From positions 1 through 64,000 of the forward strand of contig JBAXDH010000003.1 in the NCBI GenBank assembly GCA_037141055.1: 64,000 bases of DNA, given 5' to 3'. This document shows, in pieces, positions 8,931 to 17,459 of the stretch; within the stretch, counting starts at the first letter, position 1; the number at the start of each line of letters is the position of its first letter. The notes beneath the pieces are model-generated. The model was not told where the DNA came from. It saw only the letters and a program-made list of their open reading frames with translations, and did not search any database. Source of the stretch: CAIVAT01 sp037141055. GTDB taxonomy: Bacteria > Bacteroidota > Bacteroidia > Bacteroidales > FEN-979. The translations under genes and the position numbers were made by a program.

Positions 8931-9833
8931 ATGGACCAATCGAAAAATTCAGTAAAAAACCTCATAGGACGTTTCAGGCAGGAACTTGACGGCATGTATC
9001 CTGAAGGGGAAATAAGCCAGTTCATCTACCTCCTTTTTGAGGCCTATTTGGGATGGCCAAAAACAACGGTGCAGATGTCCTTTGGAAATGCTGTACCTGA
9101 CCCGGAGATGAGGCTGTTTGAAACGGCGCTGACGCAATTGCTTGCAGGCAGGCCGGTTCAGCAGGTAATCGGGCAGACCTGGTTCAACGGATTGGTGTTT
9201 AAGGTTAACGGGCATGTACTGATTCCCCGGCCGGAAACGGAAGAATTATGCCTGATGATTCACAATGACTTCCAGGGACCACCTGACCCACGCCTGTCAA
9301 TACTGGATATCGGAACAGGTTCAGGCTGTATCGCGATAGACCTGAAAAAACATTTTCCAACTGCGGAGGTAACTGCCATCGATTTATCGGACGAAGCCCT
9401 GGCCGTGGCAAAAGAAAACGGTCAACTGAACAATTGCGAAATTAAGTTTGTCCGGGCCGATATTCTCAATCCAGATCAATGGGATCAGTTCGGACAATTC
9501 GATGTAATCGTGAGCAATCCCCCGTACATACCTGAAAACGAGCGGGCGCTCATGCACCGCAATGTAACCGGCTATGAACCTGGCACGGCATTGTTTGTGC
9601 CTGATGAAAATCCGCTGTTATTTTATCGTGCCATTGCAGAATTTGCAACGCAGCACCTGAAGCCCCGTTCGCGGTTGTATTTTGAGATCAATGAGAGGTT
9701 TGGGGCGGAAGTCTGTGAACTTTTATCGTTATCCGGCTTCGACAACGTCAGGTTAACCCGCGATATCCATGGAAAAGACCGGATTGTTTCGGCAAAGTAT
9801 CTTCCTGCACCAGCCGGTGACATCCTGTATTAA
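8931..9833 (+). CDS. prmC: peptide chain release factor N5-glutamine methyltransferase PrmC
   Basis: 300 aa. N-terminal helical release-factor-binding domain, then a Rossmann methyltransferase fold with SAM motif DIGTGSG (about 126-132) and the catalytic NPPY (about 196-199) that holds the glutamine amide. It methylates the GGQ glutamine of RF1 and RF2 in the cytosol. A -7-like TAATTTCG (8919-8926) ends only 4 bp before the ATG, with CTTG 18 bp upstream, so its transcript may be almost leaderless. Ends 9 bp from the convergent YggS-type gene. Confidence 0.95.
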   Translation: MDQSKNSVKNLIGRFRQELDGMYPEGEISQFIYLLFEAYLGWPKTTVQMSFGNAVPDPEMRLFETALTQLLAGRPVQQVIGQTWFNGLVFKVNGHVLIPRPETEELCLMIHNDFQGPPDPRLSILDIGTGSGCIAIDLKKHFPTAEVTAIDLSDEALAVAKENGQLNNCEIKFVRADILNPDQWDQFGQFDVIVSNPPYIPENERALMHRNVTGYEPGTALFVPDENPLLFYRAIAEFATQHLKPRSRLYFEINERFGAEVCELLSLSGFDNVRLTRDIHGKDRIVSAKYLPAPAGDILY

Positions 9834-9842
9834 TATGGTGTG

Positions 9843-10502
9843 CTAAGGTTTTCCGAATATTGCTGTACCAATCCTTACCAGGTTACTGCCTTCTTCGATG
9901 GCTATTTTGTAGTCGCCCGACATCCCCATGGAGATGATGCGAAACGCGTCATCATCAATAAAACAGAGGGTCTTCAGCATGTCAAAATATTCCCGCAGGC
10001 ACCTGAATTCTCTTCTGACAATATCTGTATCGTCGGAAAAACTGGCCATTCCCATGATCCCGGTAATCCTGGTGTTTTTCATTTCCCGGTACCCGGCCGA
10101 TTGAAGGAGGGACTTGCCCTCCGCTAAATCCATGCCGAATTTTGTCTCTTCCGTTGCAATATGGAACTGCAACAGGCAATCAATCACCCTGTTGTTTTTC
10201 AGCGCTTCCTTATTGATTTCCCTGAGCAGTGCGAGGCTGTCGACGCTGTGAATAAGGTGAACACAAGGAGCAATGTATTTGACTTTATTGGTTTGCAGAT
10301 GGCCGATGAAATGCCACTCGATATCCGGCGGAAGCTGCGAATGTTTCAGTGCCAGCTCCCGGGCCTTGTTTTCGCCAAACATCCGCTGGCCCGCCCGGTA
10401 TGCCTCCAAAATCGCCGGAACTGGCTGCATTTTCGACACAGCCACTACCTGAATATTCTCAGGAATGGAATGTTGCAGCATCTTTATTCTTTCAGGGATC
10501 AT
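9843..10502 (-). CDS. YggS family PLP homeostasis protein
   Basis: 219 aa from the ATG at 10502. The PLP-binding Lys lies in VAVSKMQP (about residue 24), followed by FGENKARELALKH, WHFIGHLQTNK, and near the C-terminus ISMGMSGDYKIAIEEGSNLVRIGTAIFG, the family signature. Members bind PLP without known catalytic activity and balance vitamin B6 and amino acid pools. The frame is open up to 10556, but a promoter at 10527-10557 overlaps that extension, and family length also supports 10502. Confidence 0.93.
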   Translation of the reverse strand: MIPERIKMLQHSIPENIQVVAVSKMQPVPAILEAYRAGQRMFGENKARELALKHSQLPPDIEWHFIGHLQTNKVKYIAPCVHLIHSVDSLALLREINKEALKNNRVIDCLLQFHIATEETKFGMDLAEGKSLLQSAGYREMKNTRITGIMGMASFSDDTDIVRREFRCLREYFDMLKTLCFIDDDAFRIISMGMSGDYKIAIEEGSNLVRIGTAIFGKP

Positions 10503-10526
10503 TTGATTCAGGGGGGTTGGATATAA

Positions 10527-10557
10527 CAAAAATACACATTTGGACCAATGGGACAAT
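10527..10557 (-). promoter_or_regulatory. candidate promoter of the YggS family gene
   Basis: On the minus strand: ATTG (10554-10557), 19-bp spacer, TATTTTTG (10527-10534), the latter a full match to TAnnTTTG. Predicted start about 10523, leader about 20 nt. It interleaves with the opposite-strand promoter at 10539-10569. Confidence 0.5.
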
Positions 10558-10569
10558 GGCTTACCTTTG
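10539..10569 (+). promoter_or_regulatory. promoter of the LTA-synthase-like gene
   Basis: TTTG (10539-10542), 19-bp spacer, TACCTTTG (10562-10569): a complete match to the Bacteroidota consensus. The -7 box lies after the upstream in-frame ATG at 10548, so translation must begin at ATG 10584, about 11 nt after the predicted transcription start. Confidence 0.7.
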
Positions 10570-10583
10570 CATTTTGGTACATT

Positions 10584-12440
10584 ATGAGAAAAATTCTCTT
10601 ATCTTTTTTACGGCAGCTGGTTTTCTGGATACTGTTTTTCAACCTCACACGGCTGATTTTTATTGTCTATTACCTGAAGATCATCCTTGTAGAGAAAATC
10701 AGGTTCGTTGAAGTTCCGAGCGTATTCATACATGCCTTTAAACTCGACCTCGCCACTGCCTGCTATATTATGATTTTTCCTTTTTTGATCCTCGCCTTTC
10801 AGTCAGTTGTGCATCTGAAATGGCTCAACCTTGTCAATAAAATCTATGCGGGATTCATAATCACCGGTTACAGTCTTACTGCTGTGGGTGAAATGGGAAT
10901 TTATGCCGAATGGAAAACCAAACTTACCTACAAGGTGATAAAATATTTCAACCATCCCGGTGAGATATTCAACTCGGCTGAAACCGGTACTTTTTTCCTT
11001 CTGGTACTCCTGTTCTTAGCCATTTCAGCGGCGGGCATAATAATGTATATCAAACTGTTTTACCTGCCGCCAGGGGAAGCAGCGAGGAAACCGCTGTTTA
11101 CGATAAGTTTTGCATTGATTGTGCCCCTGCTCTTATTTGTCGGGTTGCGCGGCGGGGTCCAGCAGATCCCCATCAACCAGAGCCAGTCCTATTATTCCGA
11201 TCACAACATTCTCAACATTGCTGCTGTAAACAATGCTTTCAACCTGTATATCAGCATCTTCGAAAATTTGCAAAACTTCGACCATGATCCGTACGTGTTC
11301 ATGGATAAGAGAACCGCCGCGGAAATCATGAAGAAAATTTACCGGGCACCTTCCGATTCGAGCCTGTCAATCCTTACAACCGAACGTCCGAATATCGTGT
11401 TGCTGATCATGGAAAGCTGGTCCGCCGATTTATTCGAAGACCTTGGCGGCGAACCGGGAATCACTCCTGAGTTTAAAAAACTGGAAAAGAACGGGATACT
11501 CTTCGACCAGGTATATGCGACCGGTGCCAGGTCGGAGCAGGGCATGGCCTCCATCTTTGGCGGCTTTCCTGCACATCCGGTGAGTTCGATCACTGTTCAG
11601 CCTGATAAATTTGTCAAATTGCCCAGCATTGTCAAGGTGCTTAAGAACCAGGGATACAGTTCTGCGTTCTATTTCGGCGGACAGCTGATTTATGGAAACA
11701 TCAAGAGTTATATCATTTTCAATGGTTTTGATAAAATAATGGAAGGCGACGATTTTCCGAAAAGCATTCCCCAGGGAAAACTCGGAATTCATGACGAATT
11801 CACGCTTGGTTATATGGAAAATGACCTGGGGAACATGAAGCAGCCATTCTTTGCCGCACTCTTTACGATCAGCACGCATTCGCCCTGGGACCAGCCCTAT
11901 AAAAAACCGTTGAAGTGGGGTGACAACGAGCATGAGTACATCAATGCAGCCTATTACACCGATCACTGCCTGGGCGAATTTTTCGCAAAAGCAAAAACAC
12001 AGCCCTGGTATGAAAATACACTGTTCATCATTGTTGCCGACCACAGCCACAATTCATACCGGAACTGGCATCCTTATTCAAAGGAGTACCACAAAATACC
12101 CATGATGTTCTATGGAAATGTGATCAGGGAAAAATACAGGGGAACCATATGGCATAAACTCGGAAACCAGAATGACCTTGCGGCCACATTACTCGGACAG
12201 ATGAAACTGCCTGCCGGCGATTTTCATTACAGCAAAAACCTTTTCAATCCCGCATCACCCGAATTTGCTTACTATACAACAGAAGACGGGGTAGGCTGGA
12301 TTAGACCCAACGGATATTTCACCTACGATAAAGGCTCCGATTTTTATTACTGGTGGACCGACCCAAAACTTGCCGATTCAATAAAGCAGGAAGGAAAGGC
12401 TTACCTTCAAACGGTTTTTGGAGAATACATGAGCAATTGA
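10584..12440 (+). CDS. LTA synthase family membrane sulfatase / phosphoglycerol transferase-like protein
   Basis: 618 aa. Five hydrophobic N-terminal helices (about residues 8-200) are followed by an extracytoplasmic alkaline-phosphatase-superfamily domain with VLLIMESWS (metal-binding Glu), YATGARSEQGMASIFGGFP (nucleophile region) and ADHSH (metal-binding Asp/His) followed by KIPMMFYG. In this family the nucleophile is Thr, commonly in a context like GDRTDKG; here the equivalent residue appears to be Ser (RSEQG). Gram-negative relatives transfer phosphoglycerol or phosphoethanolamine to envelope glycans or lipids; the substrate here is unknown. The start was chosen from the promoter (10539-10569). 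Confidence 0.88.
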   Translation: MRKILLSFLRQLVFWILFFNLTRLIFIVYYLKIILVEKIRFVEVPSVFIHAFKLDLATACYIMIFPFLILAFQSVVHLKWLNLVNKIYAGFIITGYSLTAVGEMGIYAEWKTKLTYKVIKYFNHPGEIFNSAETGTFFLLVLLFLAISAAGIIMYIKLFYLPPGEAARKPLFTISFALIVPLLLFVGLRGGVQQIPINQSQSYYSDHNILNIAAVNNAFNLYISIFENLQNFDHDPYVFMDKRTAAEIMKKIYRAPSDSSLSILTTERPNIVLLIMESWSADLFEDLGGEPGITPEFKKLEKNGILFDQVYATGARSEQGMASIFGGFPAHPVSSITVQPDKFVKLPSIVKVLKNQGYSSAFYFGGQLIYGNIKSYIIFNGFDKIMEGDDFPKSIPQGKLGIHDEFTLGYMENDLGNMKQPFFAALFTISTHSPWDQPYKKPLKWGDNEHEYINAAYYTDHCLGEFFAKAKTQPWYENTLFIIVADHSHNSYRNWHPYSKEYHKIPMMFYGNVIREKYRGTIWHKLGNQNDLAATLLGQMKLPAGDFHYSKNLFNPASPEFAYYTTEDGVGWIRPNGYFTYDKGSDFYYWWTDPKLADSIKQEGKAYLQTVFGEYMSN

Positions 12441-12447
12441 ACAAACG

Positions 12448-13695
12448 CTAATCCAGGGCATGAACAACAAGGCCCGAACGCAGTTTGGGTTCAAACCATG
12501 TGGTTTTCGGGGGCATGATGTTTCCTGAATCGGCAATATCGATGAGTTGTTTCATGGATACGGGATAAAGTGCAAAGGCGGCTTTCATCTCTCCGCTGTC
12601 GACCCTTTTCTGCAATTCGGCGAGCCCGCGGATACCGCCCACGAAATCAATCCGGTCTGAGGTCCTGAGATCGGCAATTCCAAGAATGTTATCGAGCACC
12701 AGCCGGGATAGAATTGTCACATCCAGCACACCGATCGGATCGCCGTCATTGTATGTCCCTTGTTTTGCAGTCATTGAATACCAGGTGCCCTCAAGGTACA
12801 ATCCAAAATTGTGCAGGGAGGAGGGTTTGTAAACCGCGCTTCCCTTCTTTTCAATGGTAAAGACCGCCCCGAGTTTTTGCAAAAAATCCGCGGCAGTCAG
12901 CCCGTTCAGGTCTTTTACCACGCGGTTGTAGTCGATAATTGAAAGCTGGTTGTCTGGAAAATGAACAGCCAGAAAGAAATTGTATTCCTCTGTGCCGTTG
13001 TGGTCCGGGTTGCTCAGCTTCTTTTCATTGCCCACAAGAGCGGCAGCAGCCGTACGGTGGTGCCCGTCTGCAACATATGTAAATGGAACTGCCGCAAATA
13101 ATTCAACAATTCGGCCGACAATAGCAGCATCCCTGATAACCCAGAAATGATGGCCAACGCCGTCATCCGCAACAAAGTCATATTCCGGGCTGTGATTTTT
13201 AACAAAGCTTGAAACAATTTCATCGATATCCGCTACTGCGGGATAGGTAAAAAAGACCGGTTCCATGTTGGCATTTGTGATGCGCACATGTTTCATGCGA
13301 TCTTCTTCTTTATCCTTGCGTGTAAGTTCATGCTTTTTGATGATGCCATCGAGGTAGTCGGTCACGCCGGCGCAGCCCACAATGCCATATTGTGTTTTGC
13401 CGTTCATGGTCTGCGCATAGATATAAAGGATATCGCGGTCATCCTGCTTCAGCCAGCCCTGGCTTTTGAACAGGTTGAAATTCTCCCTGGCTTTTTCATA
13501 AACAGCCTGAGCGTGGACATCCATGGAGGCCGGAAGGTCGATTTCAGGTTTAATGATGTGCAGGAGTGAATATTGATTGTCTTTTGCTTCTTCCCGGGCT
13601 TCATCAGAATTAAGGACGTCATAGGGTCTGGAAGCAAGTTCCTTTGCGATTGCAACTGGAGGCCTCAGGCCTTTAAACGGTTTTAGTATGGCCAT
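12448..13695 (-). CDS. DUF1015 family protein
   Basis: 415 aa. The N-terminal FKGLRP...SRPYDVLN and the internal YVADGHHRTAAA segment are the DUF1015 signatures. The biochemical function is unknown. Genes of this family often lie beside serA/serC in Bacteroidota and other anaerobes, which suggests a link to serine or phosphoserine metabolism (one relative has been described as serine-kinase-like; not verifiable here). It is the last gene of the serC-serA run, with a four-helix-bundle gene between serA and itself. Confidence 0.9.
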   Translation of the reverse strand: MAILKPFKGLRPPVAIAKELASRPYDVLNSDEAREEAKDNQYSLLHIIKPEIDLPASMDVHAQAVYEKARENFNLFKSQGWLKQDDRDILYIYAQTMNGKTQYGIVGCAGVTDYLDGIIKKHELTRKDKEEDRMKHVRITNANMEPVFFTYPAVADIDEIVSSFVKNHSPEYDFVADDGVGHHFWVIRDAAIVGRIVELFAAVPFTYVADGHHRTAAAALVGNEKKLSNPDHNGTEEYNFFLAVHFPDNQLSIIDYNRVVKDLNGLTAADFLQKLGAVFTIEKKGSAVYKPSSLHNFGLYLEGTWYSMTAKQGTYNDGDPIGVLDVTILSRLVLDNILGIADLRTSDRIDFVGGIRGLAELQKRVDSGEMKAAFALYPVSMKQLIDIADSGNIMPPKTTWFEPKLRSGLVVHALD

Positions 13696-13770
13696 ATCAA
13701 TGGTTAGTTAAGGTTAGTGTGGAAATAGCAGGAATTTTCCGTTCGGGACAGGATTGCGGGCCGATAAACA

Positions 13771-14196
13771 TCAATCAGGACTGTCGTCGTCGTCAAGTTC
13801 ACCAGGTTTAACACTGCGCTGCAGGGATCCGATAAGGGCACCGATCATCTTGGTCATTTCCATCAGGTGATTCTTCGAATGATCGTATTCGGCAGCACTG
13901 ATAAAACTACGGTTCTGGGCGATGGTAGACAGCACAACACACTCCCTTACGGAACTTTTCGCCATTTTGAGGTAATACACGAACTGGCTTTTATTGCGGG
14001 ATGAACCTTCGGCAATGTTTAACGGGATGCCATTGGCAGAAGTCAGAAAGCGTTCAAAAAACAATTTCATGAACGGATCATCTTTCGCGTTTTTTGCCAT
14101 TAAATACACCCAGTCGACGTATTCAAGCGCTTTATGGTAGATTCTGAGATCTTCAAACCTGAAGAAAGTGGTTGGTCTTTCGTGTTCGTTTTCCAT
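13771..14196 (-). CDS. four-helix bundle protein (23S rRNA intervening-sequence protein family)
   Basis: 141 aa from ATG 14196, which has a GGAG eight bases upstream; an upstream extension to 14253 lacks such support. It has the family pattern FEDLRIYHKALEYVDWVYLMA, then LTSANGIPLNIAEGSSRNKSQFVYYLKMAKSSVRE, forming four amphipathic helices. Relatives were first found in 23S rRNA intervening sequences and also occur as free-standing genes and in diversity-generating retroelements; their function is uncertain. A very acidic tail (LDDDDSPD) ends the protein. It sits between serA and DUF1015, normally adjacent genes, and looks like an insertion. Confidence 0.88.
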   Translation of the reverse strand: MENEHERPTTFFRFEDLRIYHKALEYVDWVYLMAKNAKDDPFMKLFFERFLTSANGIPLNIAEGSSRNKSQFVYYLKMAKSSVRECVVLSTIAQNRSFISAAEYDHSKNHLMEMTKMIGALIGSLQRSVKPGELDDDDSPD

Positions 14197-14279
14197 TGTT
14201 TTCGCTCCGTAATTTTTAGTTATGGTGAGGTTGATTGCAACAAACTGGTGCAATAATAGTAAAAAAATAAACCGCTGGG

Positions 14280-15203
14280 TTATTTATTAACCTGAAATGT
14301 TTTATCTCCGTTTGTCAGAAAATTCACAATCTGCCTGGCTGCAGCAATGCCTGCATTGATATTTGCCTCCTCCGTTTGCGCACCCATTTTTTTCGGTGTG
14401 CAGAAAAATTTCGCCTTAAAACCGGCTTCAATCTCGGCCTTATTGGTGGGCTCAACATCCGTAAGATACGCAAAATCTTTTCTTTCCTGGAACATCTTCA
14501 GGAGGTCCGCCTCATGAATTACTTCAGCCCTTGCTGTATTGACCAGGCAGGCAGGTACCGGCATCCTGGAAAGGAGTGCATAGTTTACCGAAAGTTTTGT
14601 CTGGCTGTTTGCGGGGATATGCAGTGAAATAAAATGACAGGTGCTGTAGAGTTCTTCTACGGTCCCGACCCATTTCACCCCGTCTTTTTCAATTTCCTGG
14701 CGTGAAATGAACGGGTCGAAGGCGTAAACATCCATCCCGAAACCTTTTGCAATGCGGGCGACATTTTTTCCCACAAACCCATATGCATGGATGCCAAGTT
14801 TTTTCCCCATCAGTTCACTGCCCGATTTACCTGAATAGAATCCGCGGGCATAAAAGACCATCATGCCAAGTGCCAGTTCCGCAACCGCATTTGAATTCTG
14901 GCCGGGTGTATTCATCGCGACAACACCTTTTGCGGTGGCAGCCAGCAGGTCGATGTTATCATAACCAGCACCGGCTCTCACGATGATTTTCAACCTGGAA
15001 CCGGCATCGATCACAGATTTATCAGCTTTGTCACTCCGGATGATCACTGCATCGGCATCTGCCACTGCTTTGATAAAATCATCCTGACTGGTGTAATTCT
15101 CAAGAAGTTCCAGGTCGTAACCTGCATCTTCAACAACTTTGCGGATACCCTTTACCGCTACCGGGGCAAATGCTTTGTCCGTAGCTACCAATACTTTTGT
15201 CAT
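14280..15203 (-). CDS. serA: D-3-phosphoglycerate dehydrogenase, short lysine-type form
   Basis: 307 aa, D-isomer-specific 2-hydroxyacid dehydrogenase without ACT or regulatory domains. First step of serine synthesis: 3-phosphoglycerate to 3-phosphohydroxypyruvate with NAD. NAD-fold motif KLGIHAYGFVGKNVARI; substrate loop NTPGQNSNAVAELALG. The usual catalytic TPHxGA histidine is replaced by lysine (TPKKMGAQTEEAN), as in the so-called type IIIK enzymes known from Bacteroides and Entamoeba, so this is a real subfamily trait and not inactivation. Located 11 bp after serC and co-transcribed with it. Confidence 0.93.
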   Translation of the reverse strand: MTKVLVATDKAFAPVAVKGIRKVVEDAGYDLELLENYTSQDDFIKAVADADAVIIRSDKADKSVIDAGSRLKIIVRAGAGYDNIDLLAATAKGVVAMNTPGQNSNAVAELALGMMVFYARGFYSGKSGSELMGKKLGIHAYGFVGKNVARIAKGFGMDVYAFDPFISRQEIEKDGVKWVGTVEELYSTCHFISLHIPANSQTKLSVNYALLSRMPVPACLVNTARAEVIHEADLLKMFQERKDFAYLTDVEPTNKAEIEAGFKAKFFCTPKKMGAQTEEANINAGIAAARQIVNFLTNGDKTFQVNK

Positions 15204-15214
15204 ACCCTTATATA

Positions 15215-16285
15215 TTAAGCGTTTGTTTTCTCAAATTCCTGCATTGCATCCACCAGCGCCTGGACACTTTCGATTGGCATGGCGTTGTAAACCGAAGCCC
15301 TGAATCCGCCAACAGACCTGTGGCCTTTAATTCCGATCATGCCTTTGGTCTTGGAAAATTCCATGAAGCCTTCTTCCTTGTCCTTGTATTCTTCTTTCAT
15401 GACAAAGCAGATATTCATCAGTGAGCGGCTTTCCTTTGCAACGGTTCCGACAAACATCCTGCTGTTGTCGATCGCATCATAGAGAAGGTTGGCTTTGGCA
15501 ATGTTCATCGCTTCAACGGCCTTCACGCCGCCAAGGCTTTTGATCCACCGGAGGGTCTCCAGGCAGGTATATATTGAGAAAACGGGTGGTGTGTTATACA
15601 GGGAGGGTTCCTTGGTATGTGTGGCATAATTAAGCATCGTAGGGATTTTCCGCTCGGCTTTGCCAAGCATATCTTCCCTGATGATCACAAACGTAACACC
15701 GGCAGGGCCCAGGTTTTTTTGAGCGCCGCCATAAATCATGGAATATTTTGAAACGTCAACCGGGCGGCTCAGAATGTCTGAAGACATGTCTGCAATCAGG
15801 GGTACCGGGCAATCCATATCCTGGTGGATTTCGGAGCCATAGATGGTGTTGTTCGTCGTAATGTGGAAGTAATCAGCATCCGCCGGAATGGTGTATCCCG
15901 TGGGGATGTAGCAGAAATTCTTGTCAGCAGAAGATGCCACAACGTCCACCTCGCCGAAAAACTTAGCTTCTTTGATAGCTTTCTGAGCCCATACGCCTGT
16001 TTCCAGGTAAGCCGCCTTCTTATTCAGAAAGTTATAGGGGATCATGCAAAACTGCAAACTTGCTCCTCCTCCGAGGAAGACCACCTGGTAGCCTGCCGGT
16101 ATGTTAAGCAGTTCATGAAACAATGCGACTGTTTCGTCGAGGATGGCTTGAAATTCCTTGCTGCGATGCGAAATTTCAAGCAATGACAAACCAATGCCGT
16201 TCAGGTCAAGGATAGCTTTTGCTGAGTTTTCAATGGCAATGCGAGGAAGAATGGATGGACCTGCGTTAAAATTGTGCTTTTTCAT
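15215..16285 (-). CDS. serC: phosphoserine aminotransferase
   Basis: 356 aa. Begins with KKHNFNAGPSILP, typical of SerC. It contains the sugar-phosphate binding VVFLGGGASLQF region and the PLP-lysine segment IYGGAQKNLGPAGV, and ends with GGFRASVYNAMP. It converts 3-phosphohydroxypyruvate and glutamate to phosphoserine and 2-oxoglutarate in the cytosol. It heads the serC-serA-four-helix bundle-DUF1015 run; promoter candidate at 16347-16377. Confidence 0.96.
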   Translation of the reverse strand: MKKHNFNAGPSILPRIAIENSAKAILDLNGIGLSLLEISHRSKEFQAILDETVALFHELLNIPAGYQVVFLGGGASLQFCMIPYNFLNKKAAYLETGVWAQKAIKEAKFFGEVDVVASSADKNFCYIPTGYTIPADADYFHITTNNTIYGSEIHQDMDCPVPLIADMSSDILSRPVDVSKYSMIYGGAQKNLGPAGVTFVIIREDMLGKAERKIPTMLNYATHTKEPSLYNTPPVFSIYTCLETLRWIKSLGGVKAVEAMNIAKANLLYDAIDNSRMFVGTVAKESRSLMNICFVMKEEYKDKEEGFMEFSKTKGMIGIKGHRSVGGFRASVYNAMPIESVQALVDAMQEFEKTNA

Positions 16286-16346
16286 ATGGAAATAGGTTTA
16301 AAATTAGTTCTGAATATTGAGTTTTTGAGGTGTACCAATTATGAAA

Positions 16347-16377
16347 CAAAGTAAACAAATTTCATCGTGATTTCAAA
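16347..16377 (-). promoter_or_regulatory. candidate serC operon promoter
   Basis: On the minus strand: TTTG (16374-16377), 19-bp spacer, TTACTTTG (16347-16354), close to TAnnTTTG with one mismatch. Predicted leader about 58 nt. Confidence 0.45.
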
Positions 16378-16398
16378 AAAAAACATTTCTGTTATTTC

Positions 16399-17304
16399 TT
16401 ATTTTTTTGATTCAATATTCCCCTGATATACCCACATATGGTTCCTGAAAATAAAGCCGTCAAAGATGGCACCGTCGGGTACGTAAAACTGGTAGTTTCC
16501 CTCCAGCTTCGGATCCAGGGGCACCAGCCTGTCGAAAACTATCATCGGAACATCCTCGACAGAATAGTCGAAAACCCGTTTTTTGCTGTTCCAGGTTTTA
16601 TTGGACGCAACGGGTTGTTTCTCATATTTCAGCGACATGGTGGTTGTGGCGGCAAAGCTGAAAATAATCCGGGTCATTTTCCCGTCATGGAAATCTGGAA
16701 AGAGTTTCATTCCAAAATACGGCAAATCCTGATCATTAAAACGGAGCACCTCAATCACTTTCCGGGTGACCTGCGGGTTTTTGCCCGCCCAGCCAAGCAG
16801 GGTATATATCTTTTCACCTGAAGCTGTCTCGCCGGGGATTACCTTATAATATAGGGCTCCATACCACTGTTTACATCCAAGGATTGCAGTATCCGGTAAA
16901 TCAATTGAATCCGATCTGTCAGCCAGCGGGTATACCAGGGGCGGATTATGGCCGAGAATTTTGATAAACCCGAAGTAGTGGTGCCTGCCTTCATCGGTCG
17001 GCAGGTTCCAGTGAAAGATCCTGAATTTATGATCGGGCGATGTAATTTTACCGAGTGATCTCAGCGAATCGAACGGGTAGCTGTCGGCAGCAGGGAGTTT
17101 GATCAATTCAAGCATGTTTTCAGCAAAAACCCGGTTAAGTGCCTGCTTCACGCTGTCATTTTCGGCCCTGTTAAGGGAAGCCAGCACGGCAACGAGGGTG
17201 TCCTCAGCCTGTTTGATGCTTTCAAAGCGCTGTCCTGAAACAGTTCCGCACATCCATGGAATGAACAGGAGTAATAATAGAGAAAACAGCAATCTGGATT
17301 TCAT
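16399..17304 (-). CDS. secreted hypothetical protein
   Basis: 301 aa with a clear signal peptide (KSRLLFSLLLLLFIPWMC, cleavage likely after VSG). The mature part has no catalytic motif that I recognise. It mixes beta-rich segments with repeated aromatic residues (KFRIFHWNLPTDEGRHHYFGF, WVYQGNIESKK at the C-terminus) and resembles conserved Bacteroidota periplasmic proteins of unknown function. It has no T9SS tail and no lipobox. Divergent from the acyl-CoA reductase gene; its own promoter candidate is at 17349-17379. Confidence 0.75.
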   Translation of the reverse strand: MKSRLLFSLLLLLFIPWMCGTVSGQRFESIKQAEDTLVAVLASLNRAENDSVKQALNRVFAENMLELIKLPAADSYPFDSLRSLGKITSPDHKFRIFHWNLPTDEGRHHYFGFIKILGHNPPLVYPLADRSDSIDLPDTAILGCKQWYGALYYKVIPGETASGEKIYTLLGWAGKNPQVTRKVIEVLRFNDQDLPYFGMKLFPDFHDGKMTRIIFSFAATTTMSLKYEKQPVASNKTWNSKKRVFDYSVEDVPMIVFDRLVPLDPKLEGNYQFYVPDGAIFDGFIFRNHMWVYQGNIESKK

Positions 17305-17348
17305 TTCTGTCTGGATTTATGAACCGGAAAACGGCCCTGCAAACAGCA

Positions 17349-17379
17349 CAAAGGTAATTACAAAGAGACAGATGGTAAA
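17349..17379 (-). promoter_or_regulatory. candidate promoter of the secreted hypothetical gene
   Basis: On the minus strand: TTTA (17376-17379), 19-bp spacer, TACCTTTG (17349-17356), the latter a full match to TAnnTTTG. Predicted leader about 40 nt. Confidence 0.5.
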
Positions 17380-17459
17380 GGAAAAGCCGGCTAATTCGAT
17401 GGTAAAGATTAAACCGGCTTCAGATTAATGATTTACATTTGCAAAATAATAAAAGGAAC

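Noticed and set aside
10548..10583. Earlier ATG for the LTA-synthase-like gene
   Set aside because: The promoter -7 box (10562-10569) lies downstream of it, so this codon would not be transcribed.
11430..12050. 206-aa minus-strand frame
   Set aside because: Antisense shadow of the LTA-synthase-like gene.
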